38,394 bases of DNA from a virus. How positions within the stretch are numbered: position 1 is the stretch's first letter; every line of letters starts with the position of its first letter. This document shows positions 6,595-14,337 of this stretch, piece by piece. A model generated the notes under the pieces. The model did not search any database. It saw only the letters and a list, made by a program, of their open reading frames with translations, and was not told the origin of the DNA. The stretch spans positions 1 to 38,394 of IMG/VR virus record IMGVR_UViG_3300023179_005725; one strand, written 5' to 3'. The position numbers and the translations under genes are program-made.

Positions 6595-8084
6595 GACGGC
6601 TTGTCGGCGGCAAGGATGGCAGAGATCACGACGAGCATCGCCTCGTCATAGCCGACGCCCTCCGCGCCCATGCGCTGCATCAGCTGCTCGGGCGTCATCG
6701 TCTTGAGCGCACCGGCTGCATCCCAGACAGTCATCAGGTCGGCCAGATGCTCCTCCAGAGCCTCTTCGCCATCGTTGCGCCGGAACTCCTGCGCGACGCG
6801 CGAGACGCTCGGCTCCGCGAACACCAGCTTCTGCGGTCCCTCCGGGAACACTCCGCCGAGCACGACCGACGACGCAGCCTGGAGCGCGATCTCGGACAGA
6901 TACAGCGGCTCCAGTTCGGGAGCGCGAGCGACCGCGACTTGATACGCGTGGATCTCCCCCGGCAAGGAGAAGTCCGTGTTCGCGAGCACGTGGTCGAAGT
7001 CGTGAACCGCGCGCGACATCCAGTTCAACTCGGGCGACCAGAGCGGCGTGTCCGAGAACCCGGTGAAGACCCACATGTGCCCGTTGCCGAGCACATCCGC
7101 CTGTAGCTCCGCGAAGCTGGCGTACGGGTCGCGCTCCGTGAACTCGATCCGGATCTTCTGCCGCAGCTTCTCGAACTCTTGCATGACTCGATACGCCTGA
7201 GCGCGGGCCATCTCCTGCGCCTTCGGCGTCCCAGCGATGTCGACGCCCTTGAGGTACGCCTGGCCGAGTGCCTCGATTTGCTCTTGCGTAAGCGGCATTG
7301 GATTTCTCCGCATCATGGTAGCGATCGGACGCTCAGACAGCCACTCGGGGGGCACGTGACCCTCGAAGCGAACGTCTCCGATCTCGACTAGCGACCCCTG
7401 CCAGTCGTCGGGGTCCAGTTCCACACCGTAGTCCTCGAACTGCTCCTCGTCGGCCTTCAGCCGATCCACGGCCTCGGCGGGCACTTGCACCGCCAGCACC
7501 GCGAGCACCTTGCTCGGATCCGGGTGGGCGCGGTCGAAGCGTTCGGCATCCATTTTCTCACCACGCTCGCACTGCCAGGACATTTTCGCCCAGTAGAGCG
7601 CCCCCTGCGGTGACCCTGCGAGGTACACGCCCTCGGTTCCGGCTCCGCCCCATCCCGCAGACGGCTCAAGGCCGCGAGCCAAGATCGACGGCAGCGCGGC
7701 GCGCGTGGTGCCGTGGTACAGCGTGACTGCGGACGCTTCGGCGGGGTTGGCCTCGTACTCGCGCAACATCTTCTTCAGCGACTTCGCGGGAAACGGGCTG
7801 TATGCCCACATGATCAGCGCAAGGTGCCTGCGCGTCGGCCTTCCCTGGCTATCTACCAGCTTCTCTCCGTGCTTGCGAACCTGCGCCATGTGCCGGTTCA
7901 CGAAGTTGTTACGCCGGTTGCGCCACCACGGATCCAGCTGCGCGAACCGGCCTCCGACCTTCTTGTACTGCGTGAAGAAGCCGCGCTTGGAGCGCGCGAC
8001 ATCGCTCACGCCGCGCTCCTTGGCCATCGGCTCGAACTTCGCCGCAAGCGAGAGCGGCATCCACTTCGGTTCGCGCGACGCCAT
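6591..8084 (-). CDS. Multidomain protein with ADP-ribosyltransferase-like domain and an HDxxxH domain
   Basis: 497 residues. N-terminal region (1-110): a basic helical module (VARSKRGFFTQYKKVGGRFA; RRHLALIMWAYSP) of unknown role. Middle (120-250): YHGTT (123-127), SILARGLEP and GVYLAGS (152-158), the H-G-T and Y signatures of the ADP-ribosyltransferase or KptA-like fold that bind NAD or an ADP-ribose-like ligand. C-terminal (262-497): helices, then WMSRAVHDFDH (355-365), FSLPGEIHAY (372-381) and a helical tail; the His, Asp, His and Glu are arranged as if to bind metal. ATG start at 8084 shares a base with the CHAP gene stop (TGATG); the stop overlaps the next gene as GTGA. No signal peptide. 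It could be an effector injected with DNA, an internal virion protein, or a counter-defence enzyme. Substrate unknown. Confidence 0.75.
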   Translation of the reverse strand: MASREPKWMPLSLAAKFEPMAKERGVSDVARSKRGFFTQYKKVGGRFAQLDPWWRNRRNNFVNRHMAQVRKHGEKLVDSQGRPTRRHLALIMWAYSPFPAKSLKKMLREYEANPAEASAVTLYHGTTRAALPSILARGLEPSAGWGGAGTEGVYLAGSPQGALYWAKMSWQCERGEKMDAERFDRAHPDPSKVLAVLAVQVPAEAVDRLKADEEQFEDYGVELDPDDWQGSLVEIGDVRFEGHVPPEWLSERPIATMMRRNPMPLTQEQIEALGQAYLKGVDIAGTPKAQEMARAQAYRVMQEFEKLRQKIRIEFTERDPYASFAELQADVLGNGHMWVFTGFSDTPLWSPELNWMSRAVHDFDHVLANTDFSLPGEIHAYQVAVARAPELEPLYLSEIALQAASSVVLGGVFPEGPQKLVFAEPSVSRVAQEFRRNDGEEALEEHLADLMTVWDAAGALKTMTPEQLMQRMGAEGVGYDEAMLVVISAILAADKPS

Positions 8085-8848
8085 CAGACGATCTCGGGCG
8101 GGATCGCCGCCGGACGGAAGTACCCCGCGCCAAGGATCCCAGGAGCGTCGTACCTACGCTTGGATCGGGCGACCATGTCCTCGCCGGGGCCGCTGTTGCC
8201 GTCGATCGTGCCGTAGAACGTGTCGTCGATGCGCTGTTCGACCAGCGCCACATGGTTCGCGGACCCGCGGTTGGTGCGCGCCCGGTAGAAGATGATCATC
8301 CCCGGTTGAAGCGTTGTCGAATCGGTTCGGATCTCGTCGCCATCCACCCAGCCCATCTTGGGTGCGTTCGCGGGGTCTTGGAACTGGCGGACGAGCAGGT
8401 TCGGGGTGTCCGAGCCCTTCATCGGGACAGGTGTACCGAGCGTCTTGAAGGCGCCCATCGTCCACGTAGAGATGGCCGCCGCGCACCACTCCTGCGGAGT
8501 GATGACTCCGACGTTCCGCAGCATCTGCTCGACACGCGGCCCCCAGTTGTAGGAGGTCTCGCGCACGCCGAGGTCGCGGCGCGCAGCGTCGATCATCGCC
8601 GCCGCGATCTTGTCCGACGGATCGATCGCTTCGCCCTTCACGGGCAGGATCATGGTCATCGGCGTGACCGATCCTGGGCCGACGGGCGGCGGAGCCTCCT
8701 GGTACGGCTCCATCTTCGGCAGCCCGTCCGACGGCGGCTTCGCGGCACTCTGGCTGCGAAGCGCCCACGCGATCGCGCCGACGGCTCCTCCGAGCGCGGA
8801 GAAGGTCAGCACGTCCGTCAGCAGGTCAGCGTTCGCGTTCCGCCTCAT
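8084..8848 (-). CDS. Membrane-anchored CHAP/NlpC-P60-like peptidoglycan hydrolase
   Basis: 254 residues from the ATG at 8846-8848 (4 bases after the previous stop, with GAGGCGG upstream). Residues 11-30 (TDVLTFSALGGAVGAIAWAL) form one membrane span, then a Pro-rich linker (37-66), then a catalytic region. EWCAAAISTW holds Cys122, ANHVALVEQ holds His199 and TIDGNSG holds Asn218, in the order and spacing of CHAP-type cysteine amidases or endopeptidases. QPGMIIFYRA is the usual strand before the His. Such enzymes cleave peptidoglycan amide bonds during entry or lysis. The membrane anchor suggests a virion-membrane entry enzyme rather than a free endolysin (inference). A longer frame upstream overlaps the preceding gene and is less likely. 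Confidence 0.82.
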   Translation of the reverse strand: MRRNANADLLTDVLTFSALGGAVGAIAWALRSQSAAKPPSDGLPKMEPYQEAPPPVGPGSVTPMTMILPVKGEAIDPSDKIAAAMIDAARRDLGVRETSYNWGPRVEQMLRNVGVITPQEWCAAAISTWTMGAFKTLGTPVPMKGSDTPNLLVRQFQDPANAPKMGWVDGDEIRTDSTTLQPGMIIFYRARTNRGSANHVALVEQRIDDTFYGTIDGNSGPGEDMVARSKRRYDAPGILGAGYFRPAAIPPEIV

Positions 8849-8852
8849 GCGA

Positions 8853-9152
8853 TCACCGCCTCGGACGTACCAGCTTCTGTTCATACACCAGAAACGCGGC
8901 GAGGCCAAGACCGACCGCTGCGTACGTACCGATCGTACGGGCCTCCTGTTCGTCAACCGGCGTGCCGTTCTTCATGGCCGTGTACGCGCGCGCCAGGTTC
9001 AGCGCCGATCCACCAACCAGCATCCCCGCGACGCCGCCGAACATGCCGCCCCGGTAGGTGCCGATCGCTGCGCCCACGCCATGCGCGAGGAACGATAGGC
9101 CGAGGAAGTTCGACTCCTGCGCCTGCGTGAGACCGAGCGCGGACGGCTGCAT
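8853..9152 (-). CDS. Small glycine-rich membrane protein (paralogue of the 12273 gene)
   Basis: 99 residues. Two or three membrane helices are visible: LGLSFLAHGVGAAIGTYRGGMFGGVAGMLVGGSALNLARA (split by TYRGG) and TIGTYAAVGLGLAAFLVY, ending in a short basic tail. Gly-x3-Gly spacing is typical of packed helices. It matches the C-terminal half of the 12273 protein (GVGAAIGTYRGGMFGG against GLGAAVGATRGTLFHA; VGGSALNLARA against WGGAAMNAWRA), so the two are paralogues. It starts at ATG 9152, sharing a base with the upstream stop (TGATG). Likely a virion-membrane or membrane-modifying protein; exact role unknown. Confidence 0.75.
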   Translation of the reverse strand: MQPSALGLTQAQESNFLGLSFLAHGVGAAIGTYRGGMFGGVAGMLVGGSALNLARAYTAMKNGTPVDEQEARTIGTYAAVGLGLAAFLVYEQKLVRPRR

Positions 9153-9364
9153 CAGTTCACCTCGCGCCCGACCATGCCAGGCGGCGCGTACGCATGCCCG
9201 TCGAGCGACCTGATCACGCCGCCAAGCTCCGCCGTCGCCTCGGCTGACTCCTCTGCCGTCAAGGACGTCGGCAGAACTACGAGCATCACCCGACCAGAGC
9301 GAAGCTCGTTGCGGACGATGACGTAGTCGCCCTCGGGCAACCGGAACGGGGCTTCGCTGGCCAT
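9152..9364 (-). CDS. Small soluble hypothetical protein
   Basis: 70 residues, ATG at 9364, three bases after the preceding gene's stop. The predicted fold is two strands (GDYVIVRNELRSGRVMLVVLP) followed by an acidic helix (TAEESAEATAELGGVIRSL). There is no membrane segment, unlike its neighbours, and no recognised family. Its stop shares a base with the next start, so translation is coupled. Confidence 0.65.
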   Translation of the reverse strand: MASEAPFRLPEGDYVIVRNELRSGRVMLVVLPTSLTAEESAEATAELGGVIRSLDGHAYAPPGMVGREVN

Positions 9365-9367
9365 TGT

Positions 9368-9577
9368 TCAGTGGACGTGCATCTTCGCGTAGTGCTGAAC
9401 GACGAGCATCGTTCGCATCGGCAGCGAGCAGGGCTTGGCGAAGTCACCCTGCGGGCCGCAGACGCGGCAGCGGCAGGAGATCCAGTACCGGCCGTGGCCG
9501 TCTGGCCCTGCCGCGTACTCGACCGACGGGTTGTTCGGCAGCGGCGAGAAGTGGCGAAACGCGGGACCAGGCATCAT
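9368..9577 (-). CDS. Small Cys/His-rich protein, possible zinc-binding
   Basis: 69 residues; tandem ATG codons at 9575-9577 and 9572-9574 overlap the upstream stop. Four Cys lie close together (CRCRVCGPQGDFAKPC), with several His (RHFSP, GHGRYW, QHYAKMHVH), compatible with a small zinc-binding knuckle. No membrane segment. Function unknown. It is retained as a gene because of its operon position and tight coupling on both sides. Confidence 0.6.
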   Translation of the reverse strand: MMPGPAFRHFSPLPNNPSVEYAAGPDGHGRYWISCRCRVCGPQGDFAKPCSLPMRTMLVVQHYAKMHVH

Positions 9578-9837
9578 CCACCTACGGTATCTACGAGTTT
9601 CTGAGCGATGGTTTCGGCGTCCAGATCGAAGAACTGCTTCGCCGCCATGACGGCAGCGGCGCAGGCGCTCCCGAGCATGATGTTGCGACGCTCTTCCCGT
9701 GTGACGCCGTGCACGAACAGGTGCTCCGCGCCGAGCTTGGCGATGTAGATGCCACCGATGGAGCCGATCACCACGGCCGCCAGCGTCGAGACCTCGCTAG
9801 GTACGGCCAGCTGCTGACCTCGGGTTCGAGTCTTCAC
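9574..9837 (-). CDS. Small two-helix membrane protein
   Basis: 87 residues from a GTG start (9835-9837) preceded by GGATC. Two hydrophobic segments, VSTLAAVVIGSIGGIYIAKLG (about 16-36) and NIMLGSACAAAVMAAKQFF (about 52-70), flank a charged loop (VTREERRN), a helical hairpin in the membrane. The C-terminal part is an amphipathic helix. Holin-like and virion-membrane roles are both possible; sequence alone does not decide. Confidence 0.7.
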   Translation of the reverse strand: MKTRTRGQQLAVPSEVSTLAAVVIGSIGGIYIAKLGAEHLFVHGVTREERRNIMLGSACAAAVMAAKQFFDLDAETIAQKLVDTVGG

Positions 9838-9878
9838 GGTGAGATCCTACAACAAGACGCTGCGAGCAGCCGCCATGT

Positions 9879-10412
9879 TCAACGCAGCCCCGCGGGACGC
9901 TCGATGCCGGTGCCGCTCAAGCACTGGATCATCAGCGGGCCGCCGTACGTAAGATGCGTGCCGGTCACCGCCTCCGCGATGCCGTCGGCCGCCCACTCGA
10001 TCTGGTCGCGGGTTCGAGTCGCCCACTTCTTGGCCCAGTGACGGCCCCACTTGGTCGCCTCCGGTGACCCGATCCACTCAGCTTTTCCCGGGCCGTGGTC
10101 CGGCATGCGCCAGTGCGCCGGGTACAGGAAGTCGGCCGCGTGGCCGAACTCGTGCGCCAGCACGGCGACGAGGTTCTCCGTCGGGAGATCTACGATCTGC
10201 GGCGCGAACACCATGTGCAGCCCGTCGTCGCGGCACGCCGCGAAGTGCCGCACCGAGTCGTGCCTGCTCGGATCGATGTCGAAGTCGATGCCCGCGATCT
10301 TGACGAGAACCTCCGACTCCCCCGGAGGGGCGTACGCGAGGTAGATGTCGCGCACGGCGTCCCAGTGTGGGCGCACGATCTCGCGCGCGATCTCAAGCTC
10401 CATCGGCTCCAT
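9879..10412 (-). CDS. HExxH zinc metallopeptidase-like protein
   Basis: 177 residues from the ATG at 10410-10412, which shares a base with the preceding stop. LVAVLAHEFGHAADF (residues 81-95) contains HEFGH, the zinc-binding and catalytic motif of gluzincin-type metallopeptidases. The later segment DQIEWAADGIAEAV offers Glu139 and Asp143 as a possible third ligand, as in minimal gluzincins. There is no signal peptide or membrane span, so it is probably cytoplasmic or internal to the virion. It may process virion proteins or act on a host regulator; which one is not shown. It lies just downstream of a beta-rich membrane-anchored protein. Confidence 0.8.
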   Translation of the reverse strand: MEPMELEIAREIVRPHWDAVRDIYLAYAPPGESEVLVKIAGIDFDIDPSRHDSVRHFAACRDDGLHMVFAPQIVDLPTENLVAVLAHEFGHAADFLYPAHWRMPDHGPGKAEWIGSPEATKWGRHWAKKWATRTRDQIEWAADGIAEAVTGTHLTYGGPLMIQCLSGTGIERPAGLR

Positions 10413-11407
10413 CACAGCCCGACTCCAGCTGAAACGCCCACGCTGACTCCGCCACCGAACTGCACGGCGACATCCGGCCCTACGTACAGGTTCTCTAGCA
10501 ACGGAAGCGGCTTGCCGATGTTGAAGTACGCAGGCACCAGCGTCAGGGCGAGGCCGCCGAGTCGCGGCTCGTACGCAACACCTGGAACCGCGAACACCCA
10601 GGTCGCGAACGTGCCCGGCTGTCCGTAGCTCGCGAGCGCGAACTGGAGACCCGGCAGGACCGCAACACCCTCGGCCGCATGCACGAACGGGCCGATCCCG
10701 ATGCCGAGCATGGGCGTCAGCCTCCATCGGAACGACGAGGGCGGCTCGTCCTCTACGTACTGAGCGTTCGCAACGGGCAGCTTGTAGGTTCTGCCGTCCA
10801 CTTCGATCTCGAACTGCGTGTACGCGTGCCGCTTGCCGTCCGAGCCGATCGCGCCGACGGTGTACGACTTGTAGCTGCGCGGCAGCACCTGGATGTCCCA
10901 GGGAGCCTGCTGCCAGGCGCTGAAGCCCACCGTGCCCCAGGGCACTTCGCCGCCCGGCGCAGGCTCCGTCAGCGTGAGCACCTGCCGCGACTCGGTGTAC
11001 TTCCACCGATCCACACCCGGCGGAGCCTCCGACGGTGCGGCGGCACTTGCGGCTGGCCGTGCTTCGCTGGCGGACGACGCCAGGCCCGCCTGTGTCTTGC
11101 CGTAGGTACGAACGGTTGAAGCCACGAGAGAGTTCACCGACGCACCAAGAGCCGCCGCGTCGTTGCGGATCTGGCTCAGATCTACGCCGAGATGTGACGC
11201 GAACTCGTCTGCGCCTCCTGGCGCGGTCTGGATCTCCGCTGCGCGGACGGTACCGTCGGGCAGAGAAACTTGCCCCACGCTGCTCAACTCGCGCACGCGA
11301 GCCTCCGCGTCGGACAAGCGGCTCCGCTGCCAGGCGATGACGCCGATGAGCGCGGCGATCAGGGCGACCAGCGCAGCGCGGGCCGCCGTCACGCCGTTCG
11401 TCGGCAC
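10412..11407 (-). CDS. N-terminally anchored protein with coiled coil and beta-rich C-terminal domain
   Basis: 331 residues from a GTG start at 11405-11407. Residues 8-27 (AARAALVALIAALIGVIAWQ) are a membrane span, followed by a short coiled coil (RSRLSDAEARVRELSS) and an Ala/Ser-rich linker (110-135). The C-terminal part has alternating strands with Gly turns, ending LYVGPDVAVQFGGGVSVGVSAGVGL. That repeated even-odd hydrophobic pattern resembles outer-membrane beta-hairpins. The architecture of inner-membrane anchor, periplasmic linker and outer-membrane-like strands would suit a spanin-like or envelope-crossing protein in a Gram-negative host (inference). No family recognised. Confidence 0.7.
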   Translation of the reverse strand: MPTNGVTAARAALVALIAALIGVIAWQRSRLSDAEARVRELSSVGQVSLPDGTVRAAEIQTAPGGADEFASHLGVDLSQIRNDAAALGASVNSLVASTVRTYGKTQAGLASSASEARPAASAAAPSEAPPGVDRWKYTESRQVLTLTEPAPGGEVPWGTVGFSAWQQAPWDIQVLPRSYKSYTVGAIGSDGKRHAYTQFEIEVDGRTYKLPVANAQYVEDEPPSSFRWRLTPMLGIGIGPFVHAAEGVAVLPGLQFALASYGQPGTFATWVFAVPGVAYEPRLGGLALTLVPAYFNIGKPLPLLENLYVGPDVAVQFGGGVSVGVSAGVGL

Positions 11408-11411
11408 GACC

Positions 11412-11900
11412 TCACCGACCCATCTGCTGCCGGATCGCCTGCACCGCCGCCGCGCAGAACTGCTGGCACGCCTGCTCGACCTTCGGGGGGATGAACCCGC
11501 GCGCCCGGGCGAGATCGAGCGACTGCTGGATGTCCGAAGGCGTCAGCCACACGAGCAGCGCGGACGTACAGCGGGCACACGGCAGCGCGGGCCACCAGAC
11601 CTGCTCCTTGCCGTCCCACTTCCAGTCGAGAGGAGCGCCGCGAAGCAGCCCCTGAGACCGCTGGTACGCGACGACCGGCGGCACGCCAGCGCGGAGCGCC
11701 AGCATCTCCGGCCACTCGATGACCATCACCTTGCGCGAGCCGCAGCGCGCGCAGTCGAAGTTGACCACCAGACCTTCCGGCGATCCGGACTTGCGCTGCG
11801 CCTCGTGGTCGCTCAGGGCCGGACACAGCCCGGCGCACTCGGAACCGAAGATGCCGCGCTGCTGGTCGATGACGTCGTCGAAGTTCTCTTGCTCGCCCAT
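11412..11900 (-). CDS. Zinc-ribbon-like hypothetical protein
   Basis: 162 residues, ATG at 11898-11900 with GGGGAG just upstream. Two CxxC pairs, CARCGSRK (about 51) and CARCTSA (about 108), separated by a beta-rich stretch, form a plausible zinc ribbon. Further Cys lie at GSECAGLCPA and QACQQFC. No membrane segment. The fold suggests nucleic-acid or protein binding but no family is recognised. It lies 10 bases after the stop of the coiled-coil membrane protein and 4 bases before the next start. Confidence 0.7.
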   Translation of the reverse strand: MGEQENFDDVIDQQRGIFGSECAGLCPALSDHEAQRKSGSPEGLVVNFDCARCGSRKVMVIEWPEMLALRAGVPPVVAYQRSQGLLRGAPLDWKWDGKEQVWWPALPCARCTSALLVWLTPSDIQQSLDLARARGFIPPKVEQACQQFCAAAVQAIRQQMGR

Positions 11901-11910
11901 GTGCTCCCCT

Positions 11911-12276
11911 TCACGGCCTGCAACGGTCGCGTGAACTCGACATCTGACACAGGATCAGCACGTTGTCGTGCAGCGCGCGCGTGACCTCGTCGATGTCCTT
12001 CAGCGTGCTCTTGATCTGGTTGAGCCGCTCTTCGGTCACCTGCTTGTGTGTCTCCAGCAGCGTGATGCGCGCCACGAGGCTCCCCTGCGTGTCTTGGATG
12101 CCCTTGACGTCGTCCTGGATCTTCTTCGCCTGCGCCTGCGCCTCGGAGACGGTCTGCCGTAGCATCCCCCACGCGCTTCCTACCGTAAGTAGCGCAACGA
12201 AGATCTGGACGCTCGGCCCAGCCCACTTCGACGCCGTGTCTGCCGAGGTCGGCCCGTTCGACGCACCCATGTTCAC
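11911..12276 (-). CDS. Membrane-anchored coiled-coil protein
   Basis: 121 residues. A membrane span at about 22-40 (SVQIFVALLTVGSAWGMLR) is followed by a long heptad-like helix (EAQAQAKKIQDDVKGIQD... LLETHKQVTEERLNQIKSTLKDIDEVTRAL). The C-terminus has one Cys and a basic end. The ATG at 12274-12276 overlaps the upstream stop as ATGA; a second ATG lies two codons on. This layout (N-terminal span plus coiled coil) resembles hemolysin-XhlA-type phage proteins or an inner-membrane spanin subunit, so a lysis role is possible but unproven. Confidence 0.7.
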   Translation of the reverse strand: MNMGASNGPTSADTASKWAGPSVQIFVALLTVGSAWGMLRQTVSEAQAQAKKIQDDVKGIQDTQGSLVARITLLETHKQVTEERLNQIKSTLKDIDEVTRALHDNVLILCQMSSSRDRCRP

Positions 12277-12842
12277 TCGTCCTTCGACTCAGATCTGCGG
12301 TTCTGCTTCCAGAGAAGCCAACTAGCCAGACCCCCGCCGACGATCGCGAACGTACCCGCAAGGACGGCCTCGCGTCGATCCGTCTTCGCAAGGCGCGCTG
12401 CTCGCCACGCGTTCATCGCAGCGCCGCCCCAGAGTCCGCCTGCGATGGCGTGGAACAACGTGCCACGAGTCGCGCCCACGGCTGCACCCAGGCCGACGAC
12501 CACGAGCGACGCTCCCAGCAGCGTCCGATCCGCAGTCGCCTGCGCCTCGTCCATGCCCATCGCCCGACCGGGACGCGGCCGAGCGATGGAGGACGCAAGC
12601 GCAGGCGGCAGGTCGTCTGCCAGAGACGGGCCGCGCTGGGGCGGCGGCGGAGCCATCGCCGCGAACTGGTCCGGCGTCGGCATGGCCTGCGCCTGCGCCT
12701 GCGCCTGCGCCTGCGCCTGCGGGACGATGGCCGCCGTTTGAGCGCCGGACGACGAGTCTGCGGACGGCTCAGTCCACAGCATCACGGGCGGAGTCTCCCC
12801 TGATGCTGTGGACGCGTAGCTACCGAGTCCTCCGTCGGCCAT
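12273..12842 (-). CDS. Gly-rich membrane protein with QA repeat (paralogue of the 8853 gene)
   Basis: 189 residues. The N-terminal 100 are low complexity: Ser/Thr/Ala-rich, then a run of Gln-Ala pairs encoded by tandem GCCTGC hexamers (12684-12719, minus-strand reading), then Pro-rich. The C-terminal 80 residues carry helices LLGASLVVVGLGAAVGATRG, LFHAIAGGLWGGAAMNAW and AVLAGTFAIVGGGLASWLLW with a charged tail (KQNRRSESKDE). This half is paralogous to the 8853 protein. The ATG at 12840-12842 has no clear ribosome-binding site, and a TACGCT -10-like box ends 7 bases upstream, so a leaderless start is possible. A membrane protein of the virion or of lysis; not resolved. Confidence 0.72.
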   Translation of the reverse strand: MADGGLGSYASTASGETPPVMLWTEPSADSSSGAQTAAIVPQAQAQAQAQAQAMPTPDQFAAMAPPPPQRGPSLADDLPPALASSIARPRPGRAMGMDEAQATADRTLLGASLVVVGLGAAVGATRGTLFHAIAGGLWGGAAMNAWRAARLAKTDRREAVLAGTFAIVGGGLASWLLWKQNRRSESKDE

Positions 12843-12889
12843 CGACCGCAGCGTATCTCACCACGAGTCGCCGGGAAAGCCGAAACTGG

Positions 12890-13549
12890 TCAGGGCAACG
12901 AGTCGACCGGCTTCTCGATGCTCGTCGCGACGTCGTGATCGCTCCAAACCTCGGTGCGCCGACGGAGCCACCGGCTCGCCGTAGCGAACCGCGCCTTCGC
13001 TCCAGGCTGCCCCGGCTCGCAGCGGCCCGTCGTGTACAGCGAGAGCCGCTCCTCGACCGGGAGATCGGCGCAGACGTACATGGCCGAGCGCAGGACGCCG
13101 AGCGCGTCTCGGGCAGCCTGCTCGGGATCGCGCAGTAGCTCCTCGCACGTGTGGCCGTACATGTTCTTGCCCGCGCCGATGTTGAACTGCCACGGCGTGC
13201 AGCTTCGGCCGTTGTCGCCGCGGGCGTGCTTGCCCTGACCGAGGGCCACGTCCCGACGGAACCCGGACTCGAAGAACGCCACCGAGAGCATCAGAGCGGC
13301 GGTCCTGGCGCGGCCATCCGGCCCGCTGAACACCGGCTTCTCGGCCGGATCGTACGCGACGCGCGCCACGACCGAGGCGAACTCCTCGTACCGGGCCTTG
13401 GTCTGGTCAGCGCTCTCCACAGCTTCGGCGTACGTCCGTCCGTAGGACAGGCGCTCGGGCGGGACCGCCGCGAGCATCGTGCCGAAGAGCCAGGAGACGA
13501 CGGGCTTGAGTAGGGGATGGATCGACATGGACGGAAACAGAACATCCAT
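12890..13549 (-). CDS. Lytic-transglycosylase/lysozyme-like protein
   Basis: 219 residues from the ATG at 13549; TTG at 13564 and ATG at 13528 are alternatives, and none has a good ribosome-binding site. ALMLSVAFFESGFRRD contains the Glu (residue 94 from this start) placed as in SLT-type transglycosylases (ESGF), followed by a Gly-rich loop and SCTPWQFN in the position where SLT enzymes have GxxQ. Several Cys (C117, C135, C160, C177) could form disulphides in a periplasmic or virion-exposed domain. The N-terminal 30 residues are hydrophobic (LLKPVVSWLFGTMLAAV), a possible anchor. It would cut glycan strands for DNA entry or for lysis. A palindrome GGATAATATCC and a GTATCTAC site lie just upstream. 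Confidence 0.7.
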   Translation of the reverse strand: MDVLFPSMSIHPLLKPVVSWLFGTMLAAVPPERLSYGRTYAEAVESADQTKARYEEFASVVARVAYDPAEKPVFSGPDGRARTAALMLSVAFFESGFRRDVALGQGKHARGDNGRSCTPWQFNIGAGKNMYGHTCEELLRDPEQAARDALGVLRSAMYVCADLPVEERLSLYTTGRCEPGQPGAKARFATASRWLRRRTEVWSDHDVATSIEKPVDSLP

Positions 13550-13594
13550 CAAGACGGATGTCAAGTTCCCGTGTGGGATAATATCCTACCGTAT

Positions 13595-13846
13595 CTACCG
13601 TTGGGGAGCCATCCGGGGGTCCAGCTTGACCGGAGGAAGGGTCATTCCCGGAAGCCTGCCTTGAGGACGACCGCCTGGAGCGCCCGGTCCGATCTGCTTG
13701 TCGTGCTGTGGCCGAGGCGGCATGCGCGACCGGCGAACCACTCGGTAGAGCACGTAACCGACCAGCCCGACCAGCGTCACGCCGCCGAGCGCCAGAGCAA
13801 GAGCCTTGCGACCCTCGTTCGGGCTGTAGCTCCCACGCCTGCTCAC
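13595..13846 (-). CDS. Small single-span membrane protein
   Basis: 83 residues from GTG at 13844-13846, chosen because GGAGG lies 5 bases upstream and the GTGA overlaps the preceding stop; an in-frame ATG at 13864 is an alternative. One membrane span (KALALALGGVTLVGLVGYVLYRVV, about 17-40) is followed by a basic, Pro-rich tail (RRSRMPPRPQHDK... LPPVKLDPRMAPQR). The short N-terminus is charged. A virion-membrane or accessory protein; no family recognised. Confidence 0.72.
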   Translation of the reverse strand: MSRRGSYSPNEGRKALALALGGVTLVGLVGYVLYRVVRRSRMPPRPQHDKQIGPGAPGGRPQGRLPGMTLPPVKLDPRMAPQR

Positions 13847-14337
13847 CGGATCCTCCGAAGCCATCGGCTCTGAAGCCAGTACGCGGCGACCATTGACACG
13901 CAGAGCGCAGCGACTCCGCCTGCGCGCTCCTGCCACTCCATCGCAGGCGTCGGCGGAGACGGCGGCATCGGCGGGGGTGGGCCGACCGGGCCGGGCGGCT
14001 GCCCGGGGACAGCCGGAGTCTGCCCGTATGGCCAGAAGCCCAGCAGCTGGACGTTCTTGTTGGCGTCGATGCTGGAGGCTCCGGGCGCTTCTTCGCCCGT
14101 GAATACCCCCTCCAGGTACGCCGTCCAGCTGCCGAAGCCCGACGGGTCATCGCGCTCGGCCGACAGCCAGTCCGCAGGCAGGGCGGTCTTGTCGAAGAAG
14201 GCGATCTGGCGGAAGCCCTCGCCCTCAAGCTCCGTACGTACGCGGGACTCTCCGGCGACGAGCTTCGGAGCCTTGATCAGCAGCCGGGCGCGGTACCGCT
14301 GGCCGACGACGAGCGCGAGCGGGCCGACCGACTTCAT
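13843..14337 (-). CDS. Tail-anchored protein with beta-rich N-terminal domain
   Basis: 164 residues, ATGA overlap with the previous gene. Residues 1-95 form a compact mixed domain (VVGQRYRARLLIKAP, IAFFDKTALPADWL, SWTAYLEGVFTG). Residues 110-132 are almost only Pro and Gly, a flexible linker. A C-terminal span (AGGVAALCVSMVAAYWLQS) then ends in the basic tail RWLRRIR. This is the recurring layout of the cluster, placing the soluble domain on one face of a membrane. Function unknown. Confidence 0.72.
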   Translation of the reverse strand: MKSVGPLALVVGQRYRARLLIKAPKLVAGESRVRTELEGEGFRQIAFFDKTALPADWLSAERDDPSGFGSWTAYLEGVFTGEEAPGASSIDANKNVQLLGFWPYGQTPAVPGQPPGPVGPPPPMPPSPPTPAMEWQERAGGVAALCVSMVAAYWLQSRWLRRIR

